Assembly (NCBI GenBank): GCA_033852175.1
Contig: JAWSUY010000007.1
Coordinates: 1-64,000, forward strand
DNA: 64,000 nucleotides
DNA from: Agarilytica sp033852175
GTDB lineage: Bacteria; Pseudomonadota; Gammaproteobacteria; Pseudomonadales; Cellvibrionaceae
Reading direction: 5' to 3'
The position numbers and the translations under genes were made by a program. Under the pieces are notes generated by a model. That model saw only the letters and a program-made list of their open reading frames with translations. It did no database searches and was not told the DNA's origin. Positions 1-6,994 of this stretch are shown piece by piece; the first letter of the stretch is position 1; every line of letters begins with the position of its first letter.

Positions 1-214
1 TAGGGGGCGTCCATCTCATCACTCACTCTAAAAAATAGAAATTGAGAAAGTCTGCAGGACCGTAGTTGTGTTGGGTTTTTATGGTGGTTCTGAAGACGAT
101 TGATTAATATCTACGGGTATATTGGAAATGCCCAGAAAAACTGAAATTACAGGCGTGACAATGCCTGAGTATTGGTTAGGCGTAGTGAGTTTTTGAGGCG
201 AGGGGCGTTTGTTG
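1..214. other. Left-edge non-coding stretch
   Basis: No convincing gene is seen before the transposase stop codon. A GTTAGGC heptamer near 175 resembles an integron simple site, but no partner RYYYAAC box lies in the preceding bases, so it is not called. Confidence 0.4.
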
Positions 215-1198
215 TTAATGCAGTAGCGCTAAGCAGTTAGCGAGGCCTGGTGTTCGTTTAAATCCGAGTTTCTGGGCCGCAGTCTTCAGTGCGTCCTTTG
301 CGCCGACAAGGCTCTTAAATCTGCTTTCAAATTTCGTGACCAAAATCAACCATGTTTCTGGCTCTATATCTAAGCGGTCTATTATCGGTGGGAGTGCTTG
401 ATTGATGCTTCCTCTTTTCCCTTCACGAATTATTTTTCCGCTCCAATCGACCAAGCTTAAATAATCGTTCAGGTGAAAGGGCAGTCCTTGGGGCATGGGT
501 TCTCGTGGGTTTCCGACAAAGGACATCAGATTTTTAGGCTGGCCTGTCGTTGTGTTTTCTTTAAGTGTGTCGCAGCGCAGCTTTACTGAGGTGTGAATTG
601 ATTCTTCGGGTGTTGGTGCCATTTTGGCTCGAACGGGATTTAGATCAATGTAGGCCATACACGCTATCAGGGCTTTCTCGTCTAATAGTGCTTGTGACTT
701 AAATCGTCCCTCCCAGAATTTTCCGGTGCAATTTTCTTCGGCGTTTGCTTGTCTGGCAATGGGTTCATTCAGCGCTCGCATAAACCAACTGATATCACAT
801 AGCTGTAAACGCCATTTATCTATTAGTAAGCGCACGGCTAGCAGTTCAGTTTCGCCTAAGGATTCCTTTCGCAGGTATTTTTGCGTAAGGACTGTTCCCT
901 TATAAATCTGATGCCAGCGTTGGCAAACTTCCATATCGCTCCACGTTAAGTTTTTGGCTTTATTAATGTACAGGCCAAGATGGGTGTGATTGCTCATCAC
1001 TGCGTATGCGAAGACGTCGATTGAAAATACCTGCGCCAATATGTGAATGCGATCTTCAATCCACTGTCGACGGTGTTCGTAGCTTGTATTGGTTAGTCGA
1101 TCAAAGCCACATAGGTATGTTCGGCGAACACAGCGTGATACACAGTGGTAGTAGGGCGTTGCATCGAGAGAAATTAAGTGTTTTCTGGGTTTTGGCAT
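215..1198 (-). CDS. REP-associated tyrosine (Y1/HUH) transposase
   Basis: A single-strand DNA transposase-like enzyme of the IS200/RAYT group, about 327 residues. The HUH metal-binding motif is visible as SNHTHLGLY (His at about 71 and 73), and the usual YIxxNPVRA block carrying the catalytic Tyr is at about 183 (AYIDLNPVRAKM). I chose the MPKPRKHLISL start because family members begin this way; an in-frame start 19 codons earlier is open but unlikely. RAYTs are domesticated proteins linked to REP palindromes and usually lack transposon ends. I see no clear REP pair beside it. It lies against the cassette remnants to its right on the opposite strand and may mark an insertion. Family assignment is strong; activity is unknown. 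Confidence 0.85.
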   Translation of the reverse strand: MPKPRKHLISLDATPYYHCVSRCVRRTYLCGFDRLTNTSYEHRRQWIEDRIHILAQVFSIDVFAYAVMSNHTHLGLYINKAKNLTWSDMEVCQRWHQIYKGTVLTQKYLRKESLGETELLAVRLLIDKWRLQLCDISWFMRALNEPIARQANAEENCTGKFWEGRFKSQALLDEKALIACMAYIDLNPVRAKMAPTPEESIHTSVKLRCDTLKENTTTGQPKNLMSFVGNPREPMPQGLPFHLNDYLSLVDWSGKIIREGKRGSINQALPPIIDRLDIEPETWLILVTKFESRFKSLVGAKDALKTAAQKLGFKRTPGLANCLALLH

Positions 1199-1273
1199 TT
1201 TCGTCATTCCGTGATCGATACTGGCATTATATACAGCTGTTTGTGGTGGGGGCAAGCTGTTATCGTGGGTGTC

Positions 1274-1303
1274 TGTTTAATTTTCTTCTGTTTAATTTTC
1301 CTC
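1274..1303. repeat. Two tandem 15-bp repeats upstream of the transposase
   Basis: The sequence CTGTTTAATTTTCYT occurs twice back to back just upstream of the transposase start and immediately before the reading frame of the truncated cassette gene. It could mark the junction where the transposase segment joined the cassette array. Confidence 0.5.
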
Positions 1304-1490
1304 GCGCAATGAGGGATTTCGTTTTCGCGAGAGAAGAAAGCAGAAGTATATTAAATCAGCCGAAAATAGTATTTCTTTGGGTGCAGATAGTGAAGCCCTA
1401 GAATCAATTCGAAAGGTAAAAATTTATGGTGAGCTGCCTGATAACCTAAGAGAATTTGAGGAGAGCAAAGGCTCAGGTAAAAATGCCTAA
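1296..1490 (+). pseudogene. 3' remnant of an integron cassette gene
   Basis: A reading frame without a start codon runs from the stop at 1293 to a TAA at 1488-1490 and encodes about 64 residues, ending LREFEESKGSGKNA. The composition (acidic, Lys-rich, helix-like) looks like a real protein C-terminus. The stop overlaps the first attC site, which is where cassette genes commonly end. The 5' part is missing, presumably lost when the transposase segment arrived. No family was recognised. This is an inference from position and frame; it could be chance. Confidence 0.4.
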
Positions 1491-1587
1491 CAAAACTATT
1501 TTGCCTGGTTCGCTGCGCTCTCTGGACAAATTTTCCGTGGCTGCGCCACTAAAAGCAAAAATTTGCCGCAAATAAGCGGCGTTAGCC
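1485..1587 (+). repeat. Integron attC-like recombination site 1
   Basis: An R-double-prime box GCCTAAC (1485-1491) and an R-prime box GTTAGCC (1581-1587) flank about 90 bases of imperfectly self-complementary DNA. TATTTTGC after the first box can pair with GCAAATA before the last one, leaving one unpaired base as in known attC sites. The R-prime heptamer is the exact complement of the R-double-prime box of the next site, as expected if the DNA between was inserted as one circular cassette. Confidence 0.7.
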
Positions 1588-1655
1588 ACCGGTTTGCCGT
1601 CACTCCGGGAGAAGTGATACTCTAGTGGCACATTTGCGCTAATGCGGTATTCCCT

Positions 1656-1913
1656 ATGAAAACAGAGCTCGTTACCACCCTCAAGCGGCAAGCCACCAAG
1701 ATATTGGCTGATCTTCACCAATCAAAAGAGCCCATTCTTATTACTGAACACGGCCAGCCGTCAGCATATCTGCTTGATGTTGCGGATTATGAGTTCATGT
1801 TGGGGCGAATGGCAATCCTAGAAGGCATAGCAAGAGGTGAGGCCGCAATACAGGAAGGGCGAACACTAACGCAGGAAGACGCCAAGACGAGACTGTCTAA
1901 ATGGCTCAAGTAA
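1656..1913 (+). CDS. Phd/YefM-type antitoxin
   Basis: An 85-residue protein of the Phd/YefM antitoxin family. The N-terminal half (MKTELVTTLKRQATKILADL, then EPILITEHGQPSAYLLDVADYE) is the typical dimerising DNA-binding fold, and the charged C-terminal tail is the part that would wrap the toxin. It overlaps the next gene by 13 nt, so the pair is translationally coupled. By analogy it neutralises the toxin and represses its own promoter. The pair sits between two attC-like sites, so it is read as a mobile integron cassette; TA cassettes often stabilise such arrays. Confidence 0.9.
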   Translation: MKTELVTTLKRQATKILADLHQSKEPILITEHGQPSAYLLDVADYEFMLGRMAILEGIARGEAAIQEGRTLTQEDAKTRLSKWLK

Positions 1914-2203
1914 TATGGACGGAGCCTGCAATAGATAATCTCGACGACATCGCAGAGTACATCGCTCTATCTAACCCAATTGCAGCGAGTAAGTTGGTTC
2001 TCGATGTGCTTTCTGCGGTTGGTCGCCTAGAGGATCACCCAGAATCCGGTCGTGTGCCTGAAGAAATACAGGAGTTTACGTATCGAGAAGTCGTGGTAAA
2101 TCCTTGCCGTGTATTTTACAAGTATAGCGGTGGGGTCGTGTATGTATTATATGTTCTTCGTCAAGAGAGAGACGTTCGTAAGTACATTATCGAAGCTCAA
2201 TAA
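1901..2203 (+). CDS. ParE/RelE-superfamily toxin
   Basis: A 100-residue toxin of the RelE/ParE superfamily. It begins AQVIWTEPAIDNLDDIAEYI, has the LxxxPxSGR-type segment (LEDHPESGRVPEE), and a C-terminal beta strand region with VVYVLYVLRQERD. The N-terminal helix pair and the ESGR segment favour ParE (gyrase poison) over RelE (ribosome-dependent RNase), but sequence alone does not decide the target. It follows its antitoxin with a 13-nt overlap, and its stop codon lies 3 nt before the second attC-like site, as expected of a compact cassette. Confidence 0.88.
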   Translation: MAQVIWTEPAIDNLDDIAEYIALSNPIAASKLVLDVLSAVGRLEDHPESGRVPEEIQEFTYREVVVNPCRVFYKYSGGVVYVLYVLRQERDVRKYIIEAQ

Positions 2204-2206
2204 AAT

Positions 2207-2324
2207 GGCTAACAAAAAGCTTCACCTGACAAATATTGCTACGCTCGTTTTTGTGTATGTTGCGTAGCTCCATTTTACACAAAAATGCTCTCCGCAATAT
2301 TTGAAGGTGAGCTTGGCGTTACAC
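2207..2324 (+). repeat. Integron attC-like recombination site 2
   Basis: The R-double-prime box GGCTAAC (2207-2213) is followed by TTCACCTGACAAATATTGC. Near the other end GCAATATTTGAAGGTGA pairs with it, and GCGTTACAC closes the site. The long imperfect palindrome with a variable middle is characteristic of attC. The GGCTAAC box matches GTTAGCC at 1581, which marks the TA pair as one cassette. Confidence 0.75.
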
Positions 2325-2343
2325 ACCAAATGAGAGGCATAGT

Positions 2344-2571
2344 GTGAGTTATACGATTCAGGGAATTATCTTTCCGAAGAGCTGCGTTGTTGACCTGAAG
2401 AAATTTGAGTTGCGCTCTGTTGAAATTGGCTCGAACCTAATTCTAGTGCCATTAACGTATGATTATGTTGAGTCCAGAGAAATTCCGTTTCTTCCTCTCA
2501 CTGATGGGAGCGTTGAATTGAAACAACCTCCAGCTGAGTATTGTTGCCAGGCTGGAGGCTATAAAAATTGA
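2344..2571 (+). pseudogene. Truncated integron cassette ORF
   Basis: An unrecognised 75-codon ORF begins with GTG behind a GAGAGG ribosome-binding site, shortly after the second attC. The first ~54 residues (MSYTIQGIIFPKSCVVDLKK and on) look like a genuine protein. The last ~20 codons lie inside DNA (from 2506) that recurs at 6893 and belongs to the 3' hairpin of the neighbouring minus-strand gene. So the original C-terminus and its attC appear to have been replaced when the 4.4-kb segment arrived. It may still be translated. Confidence 0.55.
2527..2558 (-). terminator. Hairpin downstream of large exoprotein gene A
   Basis: CCTCCAGC and GCTGGAGG form a perfect 8-bp stem around a 16-nt loop, followed on the minus strand by TTGTTTC. 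It lies about 20 nt past the stop of the large gene. An identical hairpin follows the second copy at 6914-6945. The U-tract is weak, so it may protect the transcript end rather than terminate alone. Confidence 0.55.
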
Positions 2572-2576
2572 TTTTT

Positions 2577-5500
2577 CTATGGTTTAATTCGTGTAGGGGT
2601 GTTGGGTTTAGCTTTTCTTGTTACCCGAGCAATGCCGAGTAACAATGCCATAAATAACATCAACCCTGATGAACTTCCGCCTCCGCCTTCATCATCACTG
2701 TGAGGGTCTGACTGACTTGCATTTTCTGCTTCTGCACGCTGTTCTTCTTGGACCTCAGATAAAACTTCATCGCTGTCGTCTTCAATCTCCTCAATGATTC
2801 GTTGGCTGTCTTGGGATTGTTCCATTAGTTCCGTGATAATGTCTTGGCCTTCGTTGTAGTACGCTTGCATTTCATCTTCACTAGCGGCAGCTGCGAGTAC
2901 AATTTCGGACTGTCCTTCAAGTTGAGTTTGGTAAGCCTGTTGTGCATCGTTTGCCTGAATGATGACGGATTGGCTGGGTTCTAGTTTTTCACTTGTTCCC
3001 TGTTGATAAAAGTTAGCAGGCGCCTCACCGTTTTTCATGCAAAAACCACGAGCACTGACGGCTTGGTCAAGTGCGTTACTCAAGCTCTCTTGGTTTTGAT
3101 CGTGCGGTACAACGACGCTAGAACAGCTTGTGAATTCTTGGCCATCGCTATCCGTTACGCGGCTAATCATTAGGTATACGCGGCCGTCGCCACTTTCATT
3201 TCGTTCTGCTCGTAGCGCTAAACCTTGAGTGTGTACAGTCGCGTCAGCAGAAAAGTGGGTAGGACTTTCCCCTACGCCGGGAATTTCTTCTTCATCGCTG
3301 TAGACCTCTGTAACAAGGCTTTGGCTGAGGTACCGGTCATCGCAATGATTGAGGGTGACCACATAGCCCACTGGTATTTGGCTGAAGTTTGCCGACCATA
3401 AAACGCCTGTGCTATTCGATGCTGAAATAACAGGGTGAGTGGTATTGTTTTGGCACACTTGCGTAACGGGTTCCTCGATGTCTGCGTCTTCCTCTGTAGG
3501 TTCTGTGACGGGTTCTGGTGTGACAACGCTCTCTTCGATAATGACGGGGGTCTCGTCTTCATCTGTTTCTTCTTCTGACTCTGTTGCGCTGGGTTCCACT
3601 ACGTTGATATACAATTCACACTGCACGTTTTGTTCGCAAGTGTCGGCGGCGTTGCAACTGACTTTTGTATTGCCGACAAGGAATAGGCTGTTGGATTCTC
3701 TGTCGCACGATATTTGTGGGGTGGAGCATCCGCCCGTTGCAATCGGGTTAAATGATACTGCGGTAGAAACGCTGTCGCTTGCGATTACTTGAATGTCGTT
3801 ACATTGCGTCAGCACAATGGCTTGTAGTGGTGGAGGAGGGGACGATTCTATTGTGACGCTGACAGAAGCTGAAGAACCTGTGTTGATGTGTGCGGTTACG
3901 GTGATGCTGTTGCTCCCTTCGTCCAAGGGGACTTCAACACTAAATTGGCCTTCGGGTGCACAGCTGGCATCGCAGGTTATGACGGGCTCATCTTCATTTT
4001 TAACGTAGTCAATAAAGGTGACGTTTGCGCCGGTACTGACGGAGCCTTGAATGACAATGTGATCCTCTTCGGTAGTTTGAGGAACATCGACAACGCTGAC
4101 TTGAACATCGGTAGCGGCTTGTATGACTTGGCCGCAGCCCATGTCCAATGTGATTTCGGGTAATTCGGTATCGGTCTCACTTCCATCGGGGTTAACGCTG
4201 GTAACGGTGGGTGCTACTTTGTAAATACCCTGTGGCAAGGTGATGCTCACAAGGCCTGTATCGCTCGCTGTATTGGCAGAGCCGGGAAGCCCTTTTGCAT
4301 AGCTGACGCTAGCGAAATAATCGACGACGTTACCGTTATAGTCCTCACCTTGATAGGTGCCGATCGCTCTCATGTTGGGGGTATGAAAATCGCTGGCTAA
4401 AGAATGGTAATTGAGTGTTACATCGTTTAAGCAGTAATCATGATGAGCTTGTTGGGTTTCTCCGGGGTTGACTTGGCGCCTAAGGATTAAGTTGTCGACT
4501 ATTTTTATTTTTGAATTGTGGTAAACCTCGTCGTTTGATTCGCGTGTGGCAGTGTTGTCAAAGGTGAGAAATAATCCGTAAATTCTCCAGTATGATGGCG
4601 TACCAGACGCGCCTGATAGCGCGAGGCTATATTCGCCGTTGAAGCTTGAAGTATCACTATTATAGCTTCCGCTGAAAATACTTCGTCCACGACCGTTATA
4701 GCTGTTTTGAGTTTCTCCAGGAACGTAGGTTGAATACCCAATGGCTTCTACATGGCTGCGATTGATAAAAACATTATCGGGTATACCGTCTTCATTCGAA
4801 TCAAAATCAGCGTCGCGACTCAAATATTGCAAACCGCTAGCTTCGTTATTGGGGCCAGCTAACGAAATATCGCCTTCAATGTAGCCCGGGATTAAATCAA
4901 ATGTGCCGCCAAGGTCTGTCGCTTCTCCTGCGACTACGCGTGTATAAACAAGGGGGGTTTGTACATATTGGTAGTTATAGCCAGAGCCAATGCCCATACT
5001 GCCATAGACTGCGTAGTGCGCTTCGGGTTCTACTGCGTTTGAAGCCACCAAGTTTTCCAGTGAGTAAATACCACTGCCTTCCACTTTATCGTAACGATAG
5101 TTGTCGAAGGGGCCACGGTAGGCAATTAGGCGAGTTAATATTGTGTCGATTAAGGTATGCCCCTCCATCGAGATGCTTCCTGTTATGCTGCCTAAATCTT
5201 GTCGTTCTGAGACAACGCACTCAACAGGAATGACTTGATCGCATTGTGCGGTAAAGGAAAATTGACACATGTTGCGTATGGTATCCGTGTATGTGTCGGA
5301 ACCTAGTTTGTAAATTGTCTGAAAAAGGTAGTCACTTCCGTCGCCATTTATTGGCATATAATCTTGACTAAAACTGCCGGAGGTTCCGTTGTCTTGTGTC
5401 TGTAAATACTTTGAGTTTTCCGTTACCTGCCACGCTTTCATTGCGCCGCCTTTTACGGTTACTGGCTCGCCATTTTCGTCAACATATTTAACATCGACTA

Positions 5501-5963
5501 TTGCGGCGCAGTGTTCAATGTCGAGACGAGTATCGGCCGCCGGTTCAGGCAGAACAGGGTCCGTCACTTGGTTGAGTATATTGTAGTACGATCGGCCCAT
5601 ACGCAAGCGAGCGTACCAAGTGTAGGGGATGCCTTCTGCGGAAGATTCCACTGTCATTTGATAATCAAACTCCGTGGTGCTCTCCATGTCTAACGTGGTT
5701 CGGTTATTTAAGGTCTGTGATAAGCCCTGACTATTTGCGTAAATCGTGGCTTGCCGTATGCCTTCTTGTGTTTCCATTAATTCGACAATAAATGGATCTT
5801 GATTGGTGAATCGAATGGTCCCGCTTATCTGGTTCGGATTTAAAACCGCATCATCTGTTTGAGACAATGCTGCGTAACTATACGTAAGCGTGAAAAAAAG
5901 AAAAATTTGAAATATTGTTTTGACGGAACAAAACTTATTGAGAAAAAAATAATCCTGATTCAT
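2577..5963 (-). CDS. Large secreted GlyGly-CTERM-type protein, copy A
   Basis: A 1,128-residue exported protein of unknown function. A hydrophobic signal peptide spans about residues 12-33 (TIFQIFLFFTLTYSYAA). A calcium-binding-like stretch DADFDSNEDGIPDN is near residue 385. Ig-like/HYR-like Cys-containing beta modules occupy about 620-790, and then a Glu/Thr/Pro-rich acidic linker and an acidic, Gln-rich predicted coiled region lead to the tail. The C-terminus (GGGGSSSGLMLFMALLLGIA then RVTRK) matches the GlyGly-CTERM pattern: Gly/Ser run, hydrophobic helix, basic end. Such tails are associated with rhombosortase processing and type II secretion. The gene sits behind a cyclic di-GMP-I riboswitch and has a close tandem copy. 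A surface or matrix adhesin is a fair guess, not shown. Confidence 0.85.
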   Translation of the reverse strand: MNQDYFFLNKFCSVKTIFQIFLFFTLTYSYAALSQTDDAVLNPNQISGTIRFTNQDPFIVELMETQEGIRQATIYANSQGLSQTLNNRTTLDMESTTEFDYQMTVESSAEGIPYTWYARLRMGRSYYNILNQVTDPVLPEPAADTRLDIEHCAAIVDVKYVDENGEPVTVKGGAMKAWQVTENSKYLQTQDNGTSGSFSQDYMPINGDGSDYLFQTIYKLGSDTYTDTIRNMCQFSFTAQCDQVIPVECVVSERQDLGSITGSISMEGHTLIDTILTRLIAYRGPFDNYRYDKVEGSGIYSLENLVASNAVEPEAHYAVYGSMGIGSGYNYQYVQTPLVYTRVVAGEATDLGGTFDLIPGYIEGDISLAGPNNEASGLQYLSRDADFDSNEDGIPDNVFINRSHVEAIGYSTYVPGETQNSYNGRGRSIFSGSYNSDTSSFNGEYSLALSGASGTPSYWRIYGLFLTFDNTATRESNDEVYHNSKIKIVDNLILRRQVNPGETQQAHHDYCLNDVTLNYHSLASDFHTPNMRAIGTYQGEDYNGNVVDYFASVSYAKGLPGSANTASDTGLVSITLPQGIYKVAPTVTSVNPDGSETDTELPEITLDMGCGQVIQAATDVQVSVVDVPQTTEEDHIVIQGSVSTGANVTFIDYVKNEDEPVITCDASCAPEGQFSVEVPLDEGSNSITVTAHINTGSSASVSVTIESSPPPPLQAIVLTQCNDIQVIASDSVSTAVSFNPIATGGCSTPQISCDRESNSLFLVGNTKVSCNAADTCEQNVQCELYINVVEPSATESEEETDEDETPVIIEESVVTPEPVTEPTEEDADIEEPVTQVCQNNTTHPVISASNSTGVLWSANFSQIPVGYVVTLNHCDDRYLSQSLVTEVYSDEEEIPGVGESPTHFSADATVHTQGLALRAERNESGDGRVYLMISRVTDSDGQEFTSCSSVVVPHDQNQESLSNALDQAVSARGFCMKNGEAPANFYQQGTSEKLEPSQSVIIQANDAQQAYQTQLEGQSEIVLAAAASEDEMQAYYNEGQDIITELMEQSQDSQRIIEEIEDDSDEVLSEVQEEQRAEAENASQSDPHSDDEGGGGSSSGLMLFMALLLGIARVTRKAKPNTPTRIKP

Positions 5964-5972
5964 TGGTACAAC

Positions 5973-6030
5973 TCCACCCTGTATAAACCATCAAGCGATG
6001 AGCTTTTATGGCTTAAGTTTACGGGGTGGA
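5973..6030 (-). promoter_or_regulatory. SD-sequestering hairpin in leader A
   Basis: On the minus strand TCCACCC (6030-6024) can pair perfectly with GGGTGGA (5979-5973), which contains the Shine-Dalgarno GGAG 8 nt before the ATG at 5963. The stem can continue inward through GTAAAC/GTTTAT and AAGC/GCTT. It is the natural expression platform for the aptamer upstream and is conserved in copy B. The pairing was worked out by eye. Confidence 0.65.
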
Positions 6031-6068
6031 TGCAGGCTGTAGATGTAACACATCTTAGCGAAAATCTG

Positions 6069-6153
6069 CCCCATTCGGTAACCGTTCGACCCTAGTGTGA
6101 AAATATTTAGGGCACTGGCTTTGCGTCACCGTATTGCCACGGCTTTGCCTTTT
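6069..6153 (-). ncRNA. Cyclic di-GMP-I (GEMM-I) riboswitch aptamer, copy A
   Basis: On the minus strand the conserved GEMM-I elements occur in order: GGCAAAGCC, a stem capped by a GCAA tetraloop (CCGTG-GCAA-TACGG), then GACGCAAAGCC, a P2 stem CCCTA/TAGGG, and finally GGTTACCGAATGG. These match the class I consensus that surrounds the ligand pocket and the tetraloop-receptor contact. The aptamer starts about 190 nt upstream of the large gene's ATG and is followed by the SD-sequestering hairpin. So translation of the exoprotein is probably set by cyclic di-GMP. Direction of the switch (ON or OFF) cannot be read with certainty. Confidence 0.92.
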
Positions 6154-6254
6154 CGTGGAAGCATTTATTCTTAAGTGTTTACGTTAATGAACTTCTTTAC
6201 GAGGATCTAAGAAATGCTTGCACGAGGATGAAAGAGCAATTGTTGCGCCACAAG

Positions 6255-6270
6255 TGTGATGTGTGTCTCA
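6255..6270 (-). promoter_or_regulatory. CRP/Vfr-like site upstream of leader A
   Basis: TGTGA-N6-TCTCA differs at one base from the CRP half-site pair TGTGA-N6-TCACA. The same arrangement is kept in copy B (10662-10677) although the six spacer bases differ. It lies about 100 bp upstream of the aptamer, which fits an activator position. Confidence 0.45.
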
Positions 6271-6390
6271 CTTTTTTGTCGGTAAGCCTTCTAACGCCTT
6301 GGGTTCTTATGTTGTACGAGATGTTTGACTGTTTGACTGTTTGGTTTCTTTGGGTGATGGAGTGTAAGTGAATCAGAAACCAAAATTATA

Positions 6391-6405
6391 TGACAATATT
6401 TGTCA
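6391..6405. promoter_or_regulatory. Conserved palindrome TGACAATATTTGTCA, copy A
   Basis: A perfect inverted repeat TGACAA-TAT-TTGTCA, followed by a further TTGTC, lies 428 bp upstream of the exoprotein start. The identical 15-mer is at 10789-10803, 429 bp upstream of copy B, in poorly conserved surroundings. It looks like an operator for an unidentified regulator. Confidence 0.55.
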
Positions 6406-6913
6406 GGACTTGTCTTTTTAAGGTGATGCAGAAATATCGTAGTTTTGATTATTTATAAAAAATAGTTATTAGTTTAAGCGGGTTGGATGCGTTAGTTATA
6501 TCGGGGTGTTGTAAGACGTTTTGTTTCGTATTTACTTGTTTTTCTTTGATCAGTTTTGTTCTCTTCTTGAATCATCAACGCTAAACCCGAGAGTAAAAGT
6601 TTAAATAATCTGACGGTCAAGGTGAAAGCCTCTTTGAATCGTTGGTTGAAATTGAAAATGCTGAAAGAGCATGCTTTGTCACTCGTTATCATTAATGCTT
6701 TGGAACGTAACCCTATTTGCCAGCCTGGTGAGTTTTAGGGCTTAGCCATTAATTCTTTTGCCTGGAGAAAAGGCGAGGGTCTTTGTTTCTTACGAGGGGC
6801 TCTGGTGAATGAGGAATGGAGAGTGAGGAACGATGAATTGTGGCGGGGGCTTAACGGAGGAGTTTCCTTTTCTTTCTTTCTTTTTGGTTGTAGGGAGCGT
6901 TGAATTGAAACAA

Positions 6914-6945
6914 CCTCCAGCTGAGTATTGTTGCCAGGCTGGAGG
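6914..6945 (-). terminator. Hairpin downstream of large exoprotein gene B
   Basis: Identical in stem and loop to the hairpin at 2527-2558 (CCTCCAGC/GCTGGAGG). Its presence behind both copies shows it belongs to the large gene and not to the truncated cassette ORF. Confidence 0.55.
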
Positions 6946-6994
6946 CTATAAAAATTAATTTTTCTATGGTTTAATTCGTGTAGGGGTGTTGGGT

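Larger units (their letters stand above)
2506..6540. repeat. Tandem duplication, unit A (~4.4 kb period)
   Basis: Homology to unit B starts abruptly at GGGAGCGTTGAATTG (2506 against 6893) and covers the 3' hairpin, the whole large gene, the riboswitch leader and patches of upstream DNA to about 6540. Unit B starts 4,387 bp later. The 3' ends of the genes are nearly identical, while the N-terminal halves and upstream DNA have diverged. Confidence 0.9.
5964..6892. other. Leader and upstream region between copies A and B
   Basis: From the gene outward this stretch holds the SD hairpin, the riboswitch, a conserved block at about 6217-6273 (including the CRP-like site) and the palindrome at 6391. 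From about 6540 to 6892 I see nothing convincing. The ~66-codon minus-strand ORF near 6492-6692 has no ribosome-binding site or recognisable family and is not called. Confidence 0.6.

Noticed and set aside
170..185. GTTAGGC near 175 as a third attC end
   Set aside because: No complementary R-double-prime box or palindrome in the preceding bases.
1473..1721. 82-codon minus-strand ORF over the first attC
   Set aside because: It spans the attC site and the antitoxin 5' end, has low-complexity family-free sequence and no ribosome-binding site.
6391..6405. Palindrome as a FleQ or LexA box
   Set aside because: Half-sites read TGACAA/TTGTCA, the reverse orientation of the FleQ box, and lack the LexA CTGT-N8-ACAG pattern.
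6492..6692. 66-codon minus-strand ORF upstream of copy A
   Set aside because: No ribosome-binding site or recognisable family, and no counterpart upstream of copy B.
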